DNA of 64,000 nt from SXXZ01 sp041177965 (GTDB taxonomy: Bacteria > Verrucomicrobiota > Verrucomicrobiia > Limisphaerales > UBA9464). The stretch is taken from assembly GCA_041177965.1 (NCBI GenBank), contig JBEGWF010000132.1, positions 26,678-90,677 of the forward strand, written 5' to 3'. Made by a program: the position numbers and the translations under genes. The notes below the pieces were generated by a model. That model had not been told where the DNA came from. It saw nothing but the letters and a program-made list of their open reading frames with translations, and did not search any database. Of this stretch, positions 34,490 through 43,174 are shown one piece after another. Numbering within the stretch: position 1 is the stretch's first letter; every line of letters starts with the position of its first letter.

Positions 34490-34607
34490 GCGGGATCGGC
34501 CCAAAGCCCGCTCTGGAAGCGATCACCCTCATCCCCTCGCGCACAGCGCGAAAGCGTCCCCTTCCCCGAGCTTCCCTGCGGGCGCCGGGCTGGTCCCGCG
34601 GAGCCCC
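34490..34607. repeat. 119-bp direct repeat, copy 2
   Basis: Begins GCGGGATCGGCCCAAAGCCC, one base shorter than copy 1 (CTCATC versus CTCCATC). The spacer between copies is 17 bases and itself begins with CAAAAACCCGCAGCGGA. Confidence 0.9.
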
Positions 34608-34662
34608 ACCTTCCAAAGAGACGGAGCGCCCCTTTTTGTGTAAATGTGAGGGACCCCTTGGG

Positions 34663-35565
34663 TCAGAGAGCCGCAAGGGTGGACACCAGATGCTGGAGGC
34701 GCCGGCCGTACTCCACGAAATTGGACTTCAGCGCGGAGTCGGGAGGGGGCACCGAGGCGCCGCTGGCGTCATGGAACACGGCGACCATGTGGGGCTCGAT
34801 GCTGAGCGCACCGGAATACCCCCGACGCACAGCGTCCTCCAGGATCCGGACCACCGCACCATCGCCCTCGCCCGGCCAATGATAGTCGGCGTCGTTCTTG
34901 GCGTGGTTCCACCGCGCATCCTTGATGTGGATGTGCTCCGAGACATCCCGGACCTTCGTCCAGAACTCCCAGGGATCCTGCCTCGGATGGGGCTCGGACC
35001 GCGTGCGGTCGGCATTGAACACCGGGTTGGCCGTGTCGAACACCCACTTCAATCCCGGCACCGCCTCCAACAAACGCAACGCGTGCCTCCAGCTCATCCC
35101 GCCGTAGTTCATGCAGTTCTCGTGCAGCGGCTGGATGCCCGCGTCGAGGAACCGACGGGTCACCTCGCGCATCCGTCGGAAGCGCTCCTCCTCCATCAGG
35201 TCGACACCCTCGCGCACCTTGTAGCTCATGACTCGGACGTACCGCGAGCCGAGCCGCTGCATCCGAGGGATGGCGCGGTCGACCTCGGCCAGGGTGATCG
35301 AGAAGGGATCCTCCACGCTCTTGGCCCAGTTCCCGATGGTGGAGGCGAAGCAATACACCGATATCCCGGCCTCGCCCAACGCCTGCTCGACCTGGTCGAA
35401 GGCCGCATCGGGCAGATCGTGGAGATTGGCCTTGGCGAAACCCGGCAGCGTGATGTTGCGGGCCTCGATGTGCCTCCAGCCCAACTCGTGGGCCGCGGCG
35501 ATCTGGGTTTCCAGGAGGTTGCCGGCCTCGTCGCCGATGCCGCAGTACAGGGAGGGAAAACTCAT
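34663..35565 (-). CDS. Sugar phosphate isomerase/epimerase (xylose isomerase-like TIM barrel)
   Basis: A 300-residue AP-endonuclease-2/xylose-isomerase-like barrel. Metal ligands are suggested in PLHENCMNYGGMSWRHALRL (Glu-His), WVFDTANPVFNADR (Asp), EHIHIKDARW (His) and GALSIEPHMVAVFH (Glu). The start MSFPSLYCGIGDEAG is preferred; the longer frame runs into the terminator region. Relatives are inosose isomerases, hydroxypyruvate isomerases and 3-keto-sugar epimerases, so the exact reaction is unknown. Stands alone between the repeat and the small basic gene. Confidence 0.85.
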   Translation of the reverse strand: MSFPSLYCGIGDEAGNLLETQIAAAHELGWRHIEARNITLPGFAKANLHDLPDAAFDQVEQALGEAGISVYCFASTIGNWAKSVEDPFSITLAEVDRAIPRMQRLGSRYVRVMSYKVREGVDLMEEERFRRMREVTRRFLDAGIQPLHENCMNYGGMSWRHALRLLEAVPGLKWVFDTANPVFNADRTRSEPHPRQDPWEFWTKVRDVSEHIHIKDARWNHAKNDADYHWPGEGDGAVVRILEDAVRRGYSGALSIEPHMVAVFHDASGASVPPPDSALKSNFVEYGRRLQHLVSTLAAL

Positions 35566-35621
35566 GGGCCGGATCCTAGGATCCGCTCGAGGAAAAGGCC
35601 ACCTCCGGCGATGGGCCTCAG

Positions 35622-35652
35622 AAAAAGCACGGGCCACCCTCGCGGGTGGCCC
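35622..35652 (-). terminator. Rho-independent terminator of the 36-residue basic protein gene
   Basis: On the minus strand a 9-bp perfect stem GGGCCACCC/GGGTGGCCC with a 4-base loop is followed by GTGC and a T run (35622-35626). It lies 45 bases after the small gene's stop. Confidence 0.85.
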
Positions 35653-35697
35653 GGGAATCGCGCACACGGCGCCTGGGGACGGGGAACAGGCCCCGGC

Positions 35698-35808
35698 TCA
35701 ACGTTTCTTCTTGGGCGCGCTCGCCGCGGCCTTGGCGGCGTCTTTCTTGCGGATGAGATAGGCTTTGCGGCGGGCCCGTTTCTGGATTTTGTTGGATTGT
35801 TGTCCCAT
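35698..35808 (-). CDS. 36-residue highly basic protein
   Basis: Tiny conserved-looking protein: MGQQSNKIQKRARRKAYLIR then KKDAAKAAASAPKKKR. Nearly half the residues are Lys or Arg, so it should bind RNA or ribosomes. The ATG at 35808 lies 46 bases from the divergent exported-protein gene, and a strong terminator follows, so it is its own transcription unit. I recall similar short MGQQSNK proteins in other Verrucomicrobia but cannot check this here. Confidence 0.75.
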   Translation of the reverse strand: MGQQSNKIQKRARRKAYLIRKKDAAKAAASAPKKKR

Positions 35809-35853
35809 GGCTCGGATTTACTTTCGCGGATGTGTTTACTCTGGGGCGGGAAG

Positions 35854-36585
35854 ATGAAAGAGCGACGCGGAGCCTTCAATCTCTTTCTCGGTCTGGCGGC
35901 CTTGGCCCTCTGCTGCCAGGCGCTCGCCGCGACCCCCGAGGAGAAGAAGCGCGAGAAGGAGCTCGAACGCCAGAAGAAGGTCGAGGCCAAGCAGATGGCC
36001 CAGATCCGGATCTACCGCGAGGTGACCGACTTCTCCGGGCGCGCCAGCGAACTGGGGACCCTCGGAGTGAACAAGGCCACCGTCGGACGCACCGATCCGG
36101 TCGAGCTGACCGTCCAGCGCGAGGCGGTGCTCGATGAGCGGGACGTCAAGCGGGCCACGGTGGTCGACCAACGCGACCAGGCCTTCGCCATCGCCGTCGA
36201 ATTCGTCCAGCGGGGATCCATGGTCCTCCACATGAACTCCGTGGCGGCCAAGGGTCAGCGCCTGGTGATCGCCGCGCGCTGGTCGGACGGCACCAACGTC
36301 TTCAACCGCTGGATCGCCGCACCGCTGATGCGCCGGGGCCTCGATCAGGGGTACATCGTGTTCACCCCGGACATGAGCCGCGACGAATCCGTCGTCTTCG
36401 TCCGGGGCCTCAACAACGTGGCCATCAAGCTCAAGAACCAGGCCAAGCCCCCGGCCGAGAAGAAGTCGAAATCCGCGGACGCCGCCACCACCAACGCCGC
36501 CCCGGGCTCGAAGACGTCCAAGCCGAAGGACCCCAAGGCGGACACCAAGCTCAAGAAAGAATTCGACCCCTTCCAAGGCCAGTGA
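35854..36585 (+). CDS. Exported Lys/Glu-rich protein of unknown function
   Basis: A 243-residue protein with a signal peptide (residues 1-26, LFLGLAALALCCQALAA), a short charged coiled-coil (EEKKREKELERQKKVEAKQM), a folded beta-rich middle (VELTVQREAVLDERD, MVLHMNSVAAKGQRLVIAAR) and a Lys/Ala/Pro-rich tail. No domain recognised. The start has a GGGGCGGGAAG ribosome site. Its stop overlaps the GTG start of the M23 peptidase (GTGA), so the two are coupled and may work together at the cell wall. Confidence 0.7.
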   Translation: MKERRGAFNLFLGLAALALCCQALAATPEEKKREKELERQKKVEAKQMAQIRIYREVTDFSGRASELGTLGVNKATVGRTDPVELTVQREAVLDERDVKRATVVDQRDQAFAIAVEFVQRGSMVLHMNSVAAKGQRLVIAARWSDGTNVFNRWIAAPLMRRGLDQGYIVFTPDMSRDESVVFVRGLNNVAIKLKNQAKPPAEKKSKSADAATTNAAPGSKTSKPKDPKADTKLKKEFDPFQGQ

Positions 36586-37592
36586 TCCGGAACCTCCTCC
36601 CCCTCCTGTGCCTGTCGATGGCCCTCGGTCTGGGAGCCCAACCCTTCCAGCTGCCGACGGCCAACCGGGCCATCCTCGATCCCGACGGCGGGGCCGAACG
36701 GTACTTCGTGGGCACCGCGGGCAAACCCTGGACCAGCGGCCAGTTCGGCTGCGTCCGCTCCGGCGGCAACCAACTGCACGAGGGACTCGACATCCGCCCC
36801 ATGCAGCGCGACCGGCGCGGAGAGCCCGCCGACGACGCCCGGTGCTCGGTCCCGGGCGTGGTGGCCTACGTGAACACGCGACCCGGACTTTCGAACTACG
36901 GCAACTACGTGGTCGTCCGGCATGAGATCGACGGCCTGGAGGTCTTCACCCTGTACGCCCACCTGGCCTCCGTGGCCCCGGGCATCCGGGCGGGTGCCCC
37001 GGTGCAGGGGGGGCAGGCGCTGGGCCGGATGGGGCGAACTTCCAACACCCGCCAGCGCATCACCCCCGACCGGGCCCACCTCCACTTCGAGATCACCTTC
37101 ATGGTCGCCTCGCGGTACGCCGCCTGGCACAAGGCCCACATGGAGGGCACCCGCAACGACCACGGCCATTTCAACGGACGGAACCTGGTCGGACTCGACC
37201 CGGCCACCGTCTTCCGCTCGCAGGCCAAGGCCGGCACGGCCTTCAACCTCGCGCGGCACCTCCGGGAGACCCCGGAACTGGCCCGGGTGCTGATCCGCCG
37301 GCCGACCCTCGATTGGGTCCGACGGAATCCGGGAGCGGTCGAGGCCAACCCGGTGGCCCAGCGCCAGGGCATCGCCGCCTGGGAGCTGTCGCTCGGATTC
37401 AACGGCATCCCGCTCCGGGCCATCCCGAGGGCGGCCTCGGAGTTGCCGGCCAACATGGGGCCCCACCGACTGCTGGGAGTGAACCCCCGGACGCTGGAGC
37501 AGTTCCCCTGCGGGAAACTCGTCTTCAAACGCGGCCAACTGTGGACCCTGACCGCCAAGGGGCAGCAGCACCTCGAGCTGCTGGCCTACTGA
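36582..37592 (+). CDS. Exported M23 (LytM-type) metallopeptidase
   Basis: A 336-residue predicted peptidoglycan endopeptidase. The signal peptide is MIRNLLPLLCLSMALGLGAQ. The zinc site is seen as HEGLDIRP (His, Asp) and HLHFEITF (HxH); the second His lies in FTLYAHLASV. The GTG at 36582 overlaps the stop of the preceding gene. A C-terminal ~100-residue extension (from about 225) has no recognised domain. All four expected catalytic residues are present, so it is probably active rather than an EnvC-like regulator. Confidence 0.88.
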   Translation: MIRNLLPLLCLSMALGLGAQPFQLPTANRAILDPDGGAERYFVGTAGKPWTSGQFGCVRSGGNQLHEGLDIRPMQRDRRGEPADDARCSVPGVVAYVNTRPGLSNYGNYVVVRHEIDGLEVFTLYAHLASVAPGIRAGAPVQGGQALGRMGRTSNTRQRITPDRAHLHFEITFMVASRYAAWHKAHMEGTRNDHGHFNGRNLVGLDPATVFRSQAKAGTAFNLARHLRETPELARVLIRRPTLDWVRRNPGAVEANPVAQRQGIAAWELSLGFNGIPLRAIPRAASELPANMGPHRLLGVNPRTLEQFPCGKLVFKRGQLWTLTAKGQQHLELLAY

Positions 37593-37624
37593 CCGCACCC
37601 CGCGGCTCCGGGGCATCCCCCACC

Positions 37625-38704
37625 CTATCGGGCCCCGTGAGCCGGCAAGGGCGGCGGCTGCAGGGGCATCGGCCGGTCGTGCTCCAGGAACTCCCGGCAG
37701 CACGCGAAGAACTCCTCCCGTGTCGTCACCCTCCGGATGCGGTGCAGGAATTCCGGGGTCACCCCTTCGCCGATGAAGTTCATGTACTTCTTCATCTTCT
37801 CCACCTGCAACCGCTCGCGGAACCCCGCCGTCGGGCGGGTGACCTCGTAGAGGTGGCTCACGTAATCCAGGACCTCCCGACCCGACGGCGCCCGCCACGA
37901 ACCGCTGCGCCGGTGTTCACGGATCTGCTCGAAGATCCAGGGATTGCGGATGCACCCGCGCCCGATCATCAGGCCCCGGGCCCCCGTGTCGCGCAGGACC
38001 TGCTCGGCCCGTTCCGGGGAATGCACATTGCCGTTGGCAAGCACCGGACAGGGCATCGCCCGGACGGCGCGGGCGATCCAATCGGTGCGGACCTCCGTCC
38101 GGTACATGTCCACCACGGTCCGGCCATGCACGGTGAGCAGGTCGATCCGGTGGCGGGCGAAGATCTCGAGCAGGGAGTCCCAATCGGCGGCGTCACCGAA
38201 ACCCACGCGGGTCTTGACCGTGAAGGGAACCCGGGTGACCGCCTGACGAAGGGCCCCCAGGATGGCATCGATCCGCCCCGGTTCGCGCAGCAGGCCGCCT
38301 CCGGCGCACTTGCGGTAGACCACCGGTGCCGGGCATCCGAGATTCAGGTCCACCGCCGCCACCGGGTATCGCTGGAGTTCCGTCGCGGCCTTGGCGAGGG
38401 CCTGGGGATCATTGCCGATGAGCTGGGCGATGGCCGGCCGGCCGGTCGGATTCTCCACCAGCGACCGGAGGATGGGCGCATCGAGGGTGCTGGTGCTGTG
38501 GACCCGGAAATACTCCGTCCAGTACAGATCCGGCCCGCCATGGCGGGCCAGGACCCCCCAGAACGCCAAGTCGGTCACATCCTGCATCGGGGCCAACGCC
38601 AGCACCGGATCGGGCCGGACCAGAAGCGCCCGAAGCGCGGACGCTCCGTCCGGAGGCGGGGTCCGGGGAACCGGAGGGACCCCGGCGGCGGGGATCGGTT
38701 CCAT
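37625..38704 (-). CDS. dus: tRNA-dihydrouridine synthase
   Basis: FMN-dependent reductase that makes dihydrouridine in the tRNA D-loop. The 359-residue protein has LALAPMQDVTDLAFWGVLAR, the catalytic Cys region AVDLNLGCPAPVVYRKCAGG, FTVKTRVGFGD, LLTVHGRTVVDMYR, CPVLANGNVHSP and GLMIGRGCIRNPWIFEQIRE. The segments resemble the DusC/DusB branches; the target position is not assignable. The start MEPIPAAGV at 38704 lies five bases after the gpsA stop, so it is the last gene of a plsY-gpsA-dus unit. Confidence 0.92.
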   Translation of the reverse strand: MEPIPAAGVPPVPRTPPPDGASALRALLVRPDPVLALAPMQDVTDLAFWGVLARHGGPDLYWTEYFRVHSTSTLDAPILRSLVENPTGRPAIAQLIGNDPQALAKAATELQRYPVAAVDLNLGCPAPVVYRKCAGGGLLREPGRIDAILGALRQAVTRVPFTVKTRVGFGDAADWDSLLEIFARHRIDLLTVHGRTVVDMYRTEVRTDWIARAVRAMPCPVLANGNVHSPERAEQVLRDTGARGLMIGRGCIRNPWIFEQIREHRRSGSWRAPSGREVLDYVSHLYEVTRPTAGFRERLQVEKMKKYMNFIGEGVTPEFLHRIRRVTTREEFFACCREFLEHDRPMPLQPPPLPAHGAR

Positions 38705-38709
38705 GGGAT

Positions 38710-39690
38710 TCAATCCTCGGCCTTGGAGTCCCTGCTGAGAAGATCGTGGACGGCCTGCCGCACGTCCTTGCCCTCGTACAGCATGGCATGCACCTCCGCG
38801 ATGATCGGTGCATCGACCTTCAATCGCCGGGCCAGGGCCCATGCCGACCGGGCCGTGGGGTACCCCTCGACCGCCGATTCGGAGGCCGCCAACACCTCGG
38901 CCACCGGCCGACCGCGGCCCACCTGCTCGCCGAAGCCCCGGTTCCGGCTCTGCCTCGAGAAGCAGGTCAAGACGAGGTCCCCGAGTCCACTGAGGCCCGA
39001 GAAGGTCTCCGCGCGCGCGCCACACGCCACGCCCAGACGCATCATCTCGGTCTTGCCGCGGGTGACCAGGGCCGCCTTGGCGTTGTCTCCGTAGCCCAGG
39101 CCGTCGCACACGCCCGCCGCGATGGCGATCACGTTCTTGAGCGCCCCGCCCAGTTCGACACCGATCAGATCGGTGCTCCGGTAGACGCGGAAGGCAGGGC
39201 GGTGGAAGAGATCCTGCACCCCGCGCGACACGGCCTCATCGCGGCTGGCGGCCACCACCGCGGTGGGAATGCCGCGGGCCACCTCCAGCGCCAACGACGG
39301 CCCGGACAAGGCCGCCACCTGAAGCCCCGGGGACACCTCGTCGAGGATCCCGGTCATGGTCAGGCCCGTGCTGAACTCGATGCCCTTGGTCACGCTGACG
39401 ACGGGTCCTCGGAAACCGGCCAGTCGCCCGGCGGCTTCCCGGAACGCCTTGGATGGCACCGCGATCACGACCGCGTCGGCACCGGCCACGGCCGCATCGA
39501 AACCGGACTCGAAGTTCCAGTCGCCCTCCAGGGCGATCCCCGGGAGGAACCGCTCGTTGGTCCGCGAGCGGGCCAGCGAGGCGAGATGGTCCGGGCGATG
39601 GCCCCAGAGGCGCACCGAGTGCCCGTTCCGGGAGAGCACCACCCCGAGCGCCGTTCCCCAGGCGCCCGCGCCCAACAGGGTCACGTTCAT
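38710..39690 (-). CDS. gpsA: Glycerol-3-phosphate dehydrogenase [NAD(P)+]
   Basis: Makes sn-glycerol-3-phosphate for phospholipids from dihydroxyacetone phosphate. The 326-residue protein starts MNVTLLGAGAWGTALGVVLS (Rossmann motif). It carries VVIAVPSKAFREAA, SVTKGIEFSTG, ALSGPSLALEVARG, the catalytic Lys in ELGGALKNVIAIAAGVCDGL, and LSGLGDLVLTCFSRQSRNRG near the substrate site. Its ATG overlaps the plsY stop (ATGA), a common functional pairing since PlsY uses its product. Confidence 0.96.
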   Translation of the reverse strand: MNVTLLGAGAWGTALGVVLSRNGHSVRLWGHRPDHLASLARSRTNERFLPGIALEGDWNFESGFDAAVAGADAVVIAVPSKAFREAAGRLAGFRGPVVSVTKGIEFSTGLTMTGILDEVSPGLQVAALSGPSLALEVARGIPTAVVAASRDEAVSRGVQDLFHRPAFRVYRSTDLIGVELGGALKNVIAIAAGVCDGLGYGDNAKAALVTRGKTEMMRLGVACGARAETFSGLSGLGDLVLTCFSRQSRNRGFGEQVGRGRPVAEVLAASESAVEGYPTARSAWALARRLKVDAPIIAEVHAMLYEGKDVRQAVHDLLSRDSKAED

Positions 39691-40319
39691 GATGCGGAGG
39701 GTTTGGATTTGCCGAACCGGTTCTCGGTGCCCGCCCTCAATCGCTCGATGTTGGCCCGGTGCCGCCAGACCGCCAGGGCGGCCAGCACAGAGGTGAAGGC
39801 CACCAAGGGCCAGCGTGTCGGACCCGACAGGGAGAACGCCGTGGCGAAGGGCAGGATGATCGCACTGGCGATCGAGGCGAGCGACACGTACCTGCTGAGG
39901 AAAAACACCACCAACCAGGTGATCACCGTCACCCCGAAGGCGGGCGGGATCAGGGCCGCCATCGCCCCAGCGGAAGTCGCAACCCCCTTGCCCCCCTTGA
40001 ACCCGAGCCAGCAGGTGTAGTTGTGCCCCAAGACCGCCCCCAGCGCCGCGACGGCCGGCAACGCCAGAGAGTTGGCGGGTGCCAGGGCCAGGGCCAACGC
40101 CGGCGCGAAGCTCACCGCCAGCGCGCCCTTGAGCAGATCCACCGTCAGCACCAGGGCCCCGGGCCCCTTGCCCAACACGCGGAACACGTTGGTGGCTCCG
40201 ATATTCCCGCTGCCGACCCGGGTGATGTCGACCCGCATGGCCCGCGCCACCAGGAAGCCCGTCGGAAGCGATCCCGCCAGATAGGCCAGGACCAGCGTGA
40301 TGAAGAGTGCGAGAACCAT
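39687..40319 (-). CDS. plsY: Glycerol-3-phosphate acyltransferase PlsY
   Basis: Membrane enzyme that acylates glycerol-3-phosphate from acyl-phosphate. The 210-residue protein has five to seven hydrophobic segments and all three conserved loops: VGSGNIGATNVFRVLGKGPG, GHNYTCWLGFKGGKGVATSA and the C-terminal RHRANIERLRAGTENRF. The start MVLALFITLVLAYLAGS matches the family. Coupled to gpsA by a 4-base overlap. Confidence 0.95.
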   Translation of the reverse strand: MVLALFITLVLAYLAGSLPTGFLVARAMRVDITRVGSGNIGATNVFRVLGKGPGALVLTVDLLKGALAVSFAPALALALAPANSLALPAVAALGAVLGHNYTCWLGFKGGKGVATSAGAMAALIPPAFGVTVITWLVVFFLSRYVSLASIASAIILPFATAFSLSGPTRWPLVAFTSVLAALAVWRHRANIERLRAGTENRFGKSKPSAS

Positions 40320-40533
40320 TACGAGCGAGGTTGTACGGGGCAACCGACCGCCGCGCCAAGCGGCGAGTGCCCGATTCCGGCGATCATTCCGTCCGGACAC
40401 CCCGGATCCACCCCGCGACCCCGCTCGCCGGAGAAGGCGGGTTTCAAGGAATACGCAAAAACTCCTTGAGCACGAGGGTCCGGTTTGCGTTCATTCGCGT
40501 CCGCGCTTGCGGTTCGCCCGAGCGCGGGACCGT

Positions 40534-40621
40534 GGTAGGATGCCGGAGCGGTCAATCGGAACAGACTGTAAATCTGTCGGGCTAACGCCCTTCGGTGGTT
40601 CGAATCCACCTCCTACCACCA
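40534..40621 (+). tRNA. tRNA-Tyr (anticodon GTA)
   Basis: Class II tRNA with acceptor stem GGTAGGA/TCCTACC, anticodon loop CTGTAAA (GTA), a long variable arm (CGGGCTAACGCCCTTCG region), T-arm GGTGGTTCGAATCCACC and an encoded ACCA end. Confidence 0.96.
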
Positions 40622-40851
40622 TCTCTTTCTTCACCTGCTTCGGGATCCCGGTTTGCCGAGATCGGGTTTTCAACCCACGACGTTCGATCTCCGCGGCCGA
40701 CTCCCACCTGTTTTCGGCCAGCCGTTCCGGATTCGGTTGCGGGTTTCCTCCGCCCGGGCGATGAGAGCTCCAAGCCGGGCCCATCCCGTCGACAGGCATG
40801 CCATCGACAGGTGCGGAGCCTCCGCCCCGACTCCGTCCGGGCCCACGGACC

Positions 40852-41976
40852 TCATTCCACCGGATATTGGCGCATGAGGGCCACCAACGCCTCGACATTC
40901 GGGCTCTCGGCGGTGCGCACGTAGTGACCGCTGGTACAGACACCGCACAGCACGCTGGCCGCGTTGTCGAGCCCCAGCAGTTTGCCCAGGCAGAATCCGC
41001 TGTTGAAGTGATCGCCGGCACCGGTGGTGATCTTGGGCTTCTTGCAGACGGGGCCTTCGACCACCGAGGCCACGCCACCGGAAACGGCCAGCGCATAGGC
41101 CACCGGATGCACCACGAGGGTGTCCACGGGCACGCGCTGCTGGATGGCCACGCTCAACTCGGCCAGGCCCTTCCAGTCCCTCGGCGAGGCATCCAACCCC
41201 AGCACCCCGGCGATCTCGTAGGCCTCCTTCTCGTTGAGGCCCAGGATCACGTCGAAGCGACTCTGGAACTTCACGATCAGGTCGAGGGCGTGACGGATGT
41301 CCTCCCGGGTGCGCTTCTCCGGATCGGCCAGGTCGAAGAACATCTTCCGGCGCGGGCCCTGCAACGACGGCATCAACTCCGCATGCAGGCTCTCCCAGAT
41401 CGCCGACATGTGCGGGAGCATGGTCCAGTTGACGAAGGCCACGAGGCTCGACGCGGCGAACTTGGCGGCGAACTTCTCCTTGCCGTAGCGCTGGCAAAGG
41501 TTGTCCCAGTGGATCTGCTTGAGCGTGTAGTGCTTGCCCACCATCAGCTTGCCGTCCTCGAACTCGAGGGCGTCGGTGAACCCCGGCTCACCGATGCTGT
41601 GGACCTCGGCGCGTGCGGCGAACGGCTCGAACACCGGGTGGAGCGCCGGCCACCCCAGCGACCCCACATAGGTCACGCCGATGCCCAGGCTGGCCAGCGC
41701 GTTGGCCATGATCGGGCCGTTGCCTCCCAGTTTGGTCAGCACGTTCACCAGCTCGATGTTGGTGCTGCGACCGGCGGCGGCGGCCATGCGCTGCGCATAG
41801 GCGGCGATGGTCGGAATGCGATCGAAGCGGACGGCATCGTAGCGCTTGTCCACCACGTGGAGGATCTCGTCCACGAAGCCGTCGAGACCCACGAAGGCGG
41901 TCAGGGACGGCACCTGGGCCGCGGCGGCGGCGAGGCGGGAGGCGACGGAGGCACGGAATTCGGGCGTGTTCTGCAT
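40852..41976 (-). CDS. PfkB-family carbohydrate/nucleoside kinase
   Basis: A 374-residue ribokinase-fold enzyme. N-terminal FVGLDGFVDEILHVVD and the GG substrate region VLTKLGGNGPIMANALAS are followed by the C-terminal PfkB signature KITTGAGDHFNSGFCLGKLL, where Asp is the catalytic base. ILGLNEKEAYEIAGVLGLD and YVGSLGWPALHPVFEPFA are also seen. No clear match to one sugar; relatives include adenosine and fructose kinases. It lies alone, 112 bases downstream of parB. Confidence 0.87.
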   Translation of the reverse strand: MQNTPEFRASVASRLAAAAAQVPSLTAFVGLDGFVDEILHVVDKRYDAVRFDRIPTIAAYAQRMAAAAGRSTNIELVNVLTKLGGNGPIMANALASLGIGVTYVGSLGWPALHPVFEPFAARAEVHSIGEPGFTDALEFEDGKLMVGKHYTLKQIHWDNLCQRYGKEKFAAKFAASSLVAFVNWTMLPHMSAIWESLHAELMPSLQGPRRKMFFDLADPEKRTREDIRHALDLIVKFQSRFDVILGLNEKEAYEIAGVLGLDASPRDWKGLAELSVAIQQRVPVDTLVVHPVAYALAVSGGVASVVEGPVCKKPKITTGAGDHFNSGFCLGKLLGLDNAASVLCGVCTSGHYVRTAESPNVEALVALMRQYPVE

Positions 41977-42088
41977 GATCGATGGATCCGGGAAGGACCC
42001 GGAGGCCTGCCGAATATGGGGATTGTCGCGCCGGGGTGAAGCCGGAAAGCGGGGCGCCCCGATCCTGGAACCTCCGGCAACGGGGGTC

Positions 42089-43072
42089 TCAGTCGACCCG
42101 GACACCCAGGACATCGAGCAGGCGGTCCAGCTCGTCGTCGGAATGGAACTGGATCTCGAGACGCCCCTTACCGGCACGGTATTGGAGCCCGATACGGAGC
42201 CCCACCCGCTCACGGATGCGGTTCTCGAGGTCGGTGACGTGGGGATCGGCCGGAGCCGGCGCGCCGGCCAACCGGGGATCGGGATCGGAGGCCGTCGTGG
42301 GTGCCTCGCCCTTCTTGGCGACCGCGGCCTCGAGTTGCCGGACCGTCCAGCCCCCACGCATCGTCAGGCGTGCCAGCGTCTCCTGCTGTCGGGGATCCAC
42401 GACCCCCAGGATGACCTTGGCATGCCCCACCGACAGCGCGCCGTCCTTCACCGCGGCCTGCACCGGCTCGGGCAGCCTGAGGAGGCGAGTGGCATTGGCC
42501 ACGACCACGCGACTGCGCCCCACCTTCTTGCCGACCTGTTCCTGGGTGAGGGAGAACTGGATCATCAACTGCTGGTAGCCCAGGGCCTCGTCGATGGGAT
42601 TGAGGTTCTCGCGCTGGAGATTCTCGATCAGCGCCATCTCCAGCACTTCGGCATCGGTGGCCACCCGCTCGATGACCGGCACCTCGGCGAGGCCGGCCAG
42701 GGCCGCGGCCCTCCAACGGCGCTCACCGGCGATCAGCTCGAACTGGTCGCCCGCAACACGGACCACCAGGGGCTGGATGATGCCCTTCTCGCGGATGGAA
42801 TCGGCCAACTCCTGGAGCGATTCCGCGGGGAAGTCCTTTCGGGGCTGCAGCGCCGAGGGGCGGATCCGTTCGCGGGGAACCCTGCGCACGATGGCTCCGG
42901 GAGGAGCGGCGGGTTGCTCGGGCATCGGGGACGGCGCCGGAACCGCCGGGGGGGCGGTGATCGGCCCCGCTGTCTCGGCGGGTGCCGCGGACGGTGCCGG
43001 CGGGGCAAAGGGGGACTTCAACCCCACTCCCATCAGGGCTCCCAATCCCCGTCCCAAGGCCGGTCTCGACAT
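42089..43072 (-). CDS. parB: Chromosome-partitioning protein ParB
   Basis: ParB loads on parS sites and spreads as a CTP-dependent clamp. The 327-residue protein begins with the ParA-stimulating peptide MSRPALGRGLGALMG, then a Pro/Ala-rich linker (about 18-60). The ParB/CTPase domain has LQPRKDF, IQPLVVR and the CTP motif IAGERRWRAAAL. The helix-turn-helix part is ENLQRENLNPIDEALGYQQL, TQEQVGKKVGRSRVVVANAT and SVGHAKVILG, and a C-terminal dimer domain follows. parA is not adjacent, unlike the usual parAB pair. The start MSRP at 43072 is fixed by homology. Confidence 0.96.
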   Translation of the reverse strand: MSRPALGRGLGALMGVGLKSPFAPPAPSAAPAETAGPITAPPAVPAPSPMPEQPAAPPGAIVRRVPRERIRPSALQPRKDFPAESLQELADSIREKGIIQPLVVRVAGDQFELIAGERRWRAAALAGLAEVPVIERVATDAEVLEMALIENLQRENLNPIDEALGYQQLMIQFSLTQEQVGKKVGRSRVVVANATRLLRLPEPVQAAVKDGALSVGHAKVILGVVDPRQQETLARLTMRGGWTVRQLEAAVAKKGEAPTTASDPDPRLAGAPAPADPHVTDLENRIRERVGLRIGLQYRAGKGRLEIQFHSDDELDRLLDVLGVRVD

Positions 43073-43174
43073 GACCCGCACTGTAGGGACCGACCGATCC
43101 GGGAGGCAAAAGGGATTTCGGCCCCGGGCGCGATTCCCGCGCAGGAGGACCCGACCGTCGGTCGGACGGTCCGT

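Larger units (their letters stand above)
34238..34662. other. Non-coding region containing a tandem repeat
   Basis: About 425 bases between tRNA-Ala and the TIM-barrel gene. Open frames here are only translations of the repeat on both strands. The region holds two copies of a 119-bp repeat (34354-34607) flanked by AT-richer sequence; no promoter or RNA gene was identified with confidence. Confidence 0.6.

Noticed and set aside
34354..34607. Repeats considered as a CRISPR array
   Set aside because: Only two units of ~119 bp with a 17-base gap; no short repeats, spacers or cas genes.
33978..34676. Minus-strand frame through the 119-bp repeats with a duplicated peptide
   Set aside because: The peptide repeat only mirrors the DNA repeat and the frame crosses the tRNA-Ala gene.
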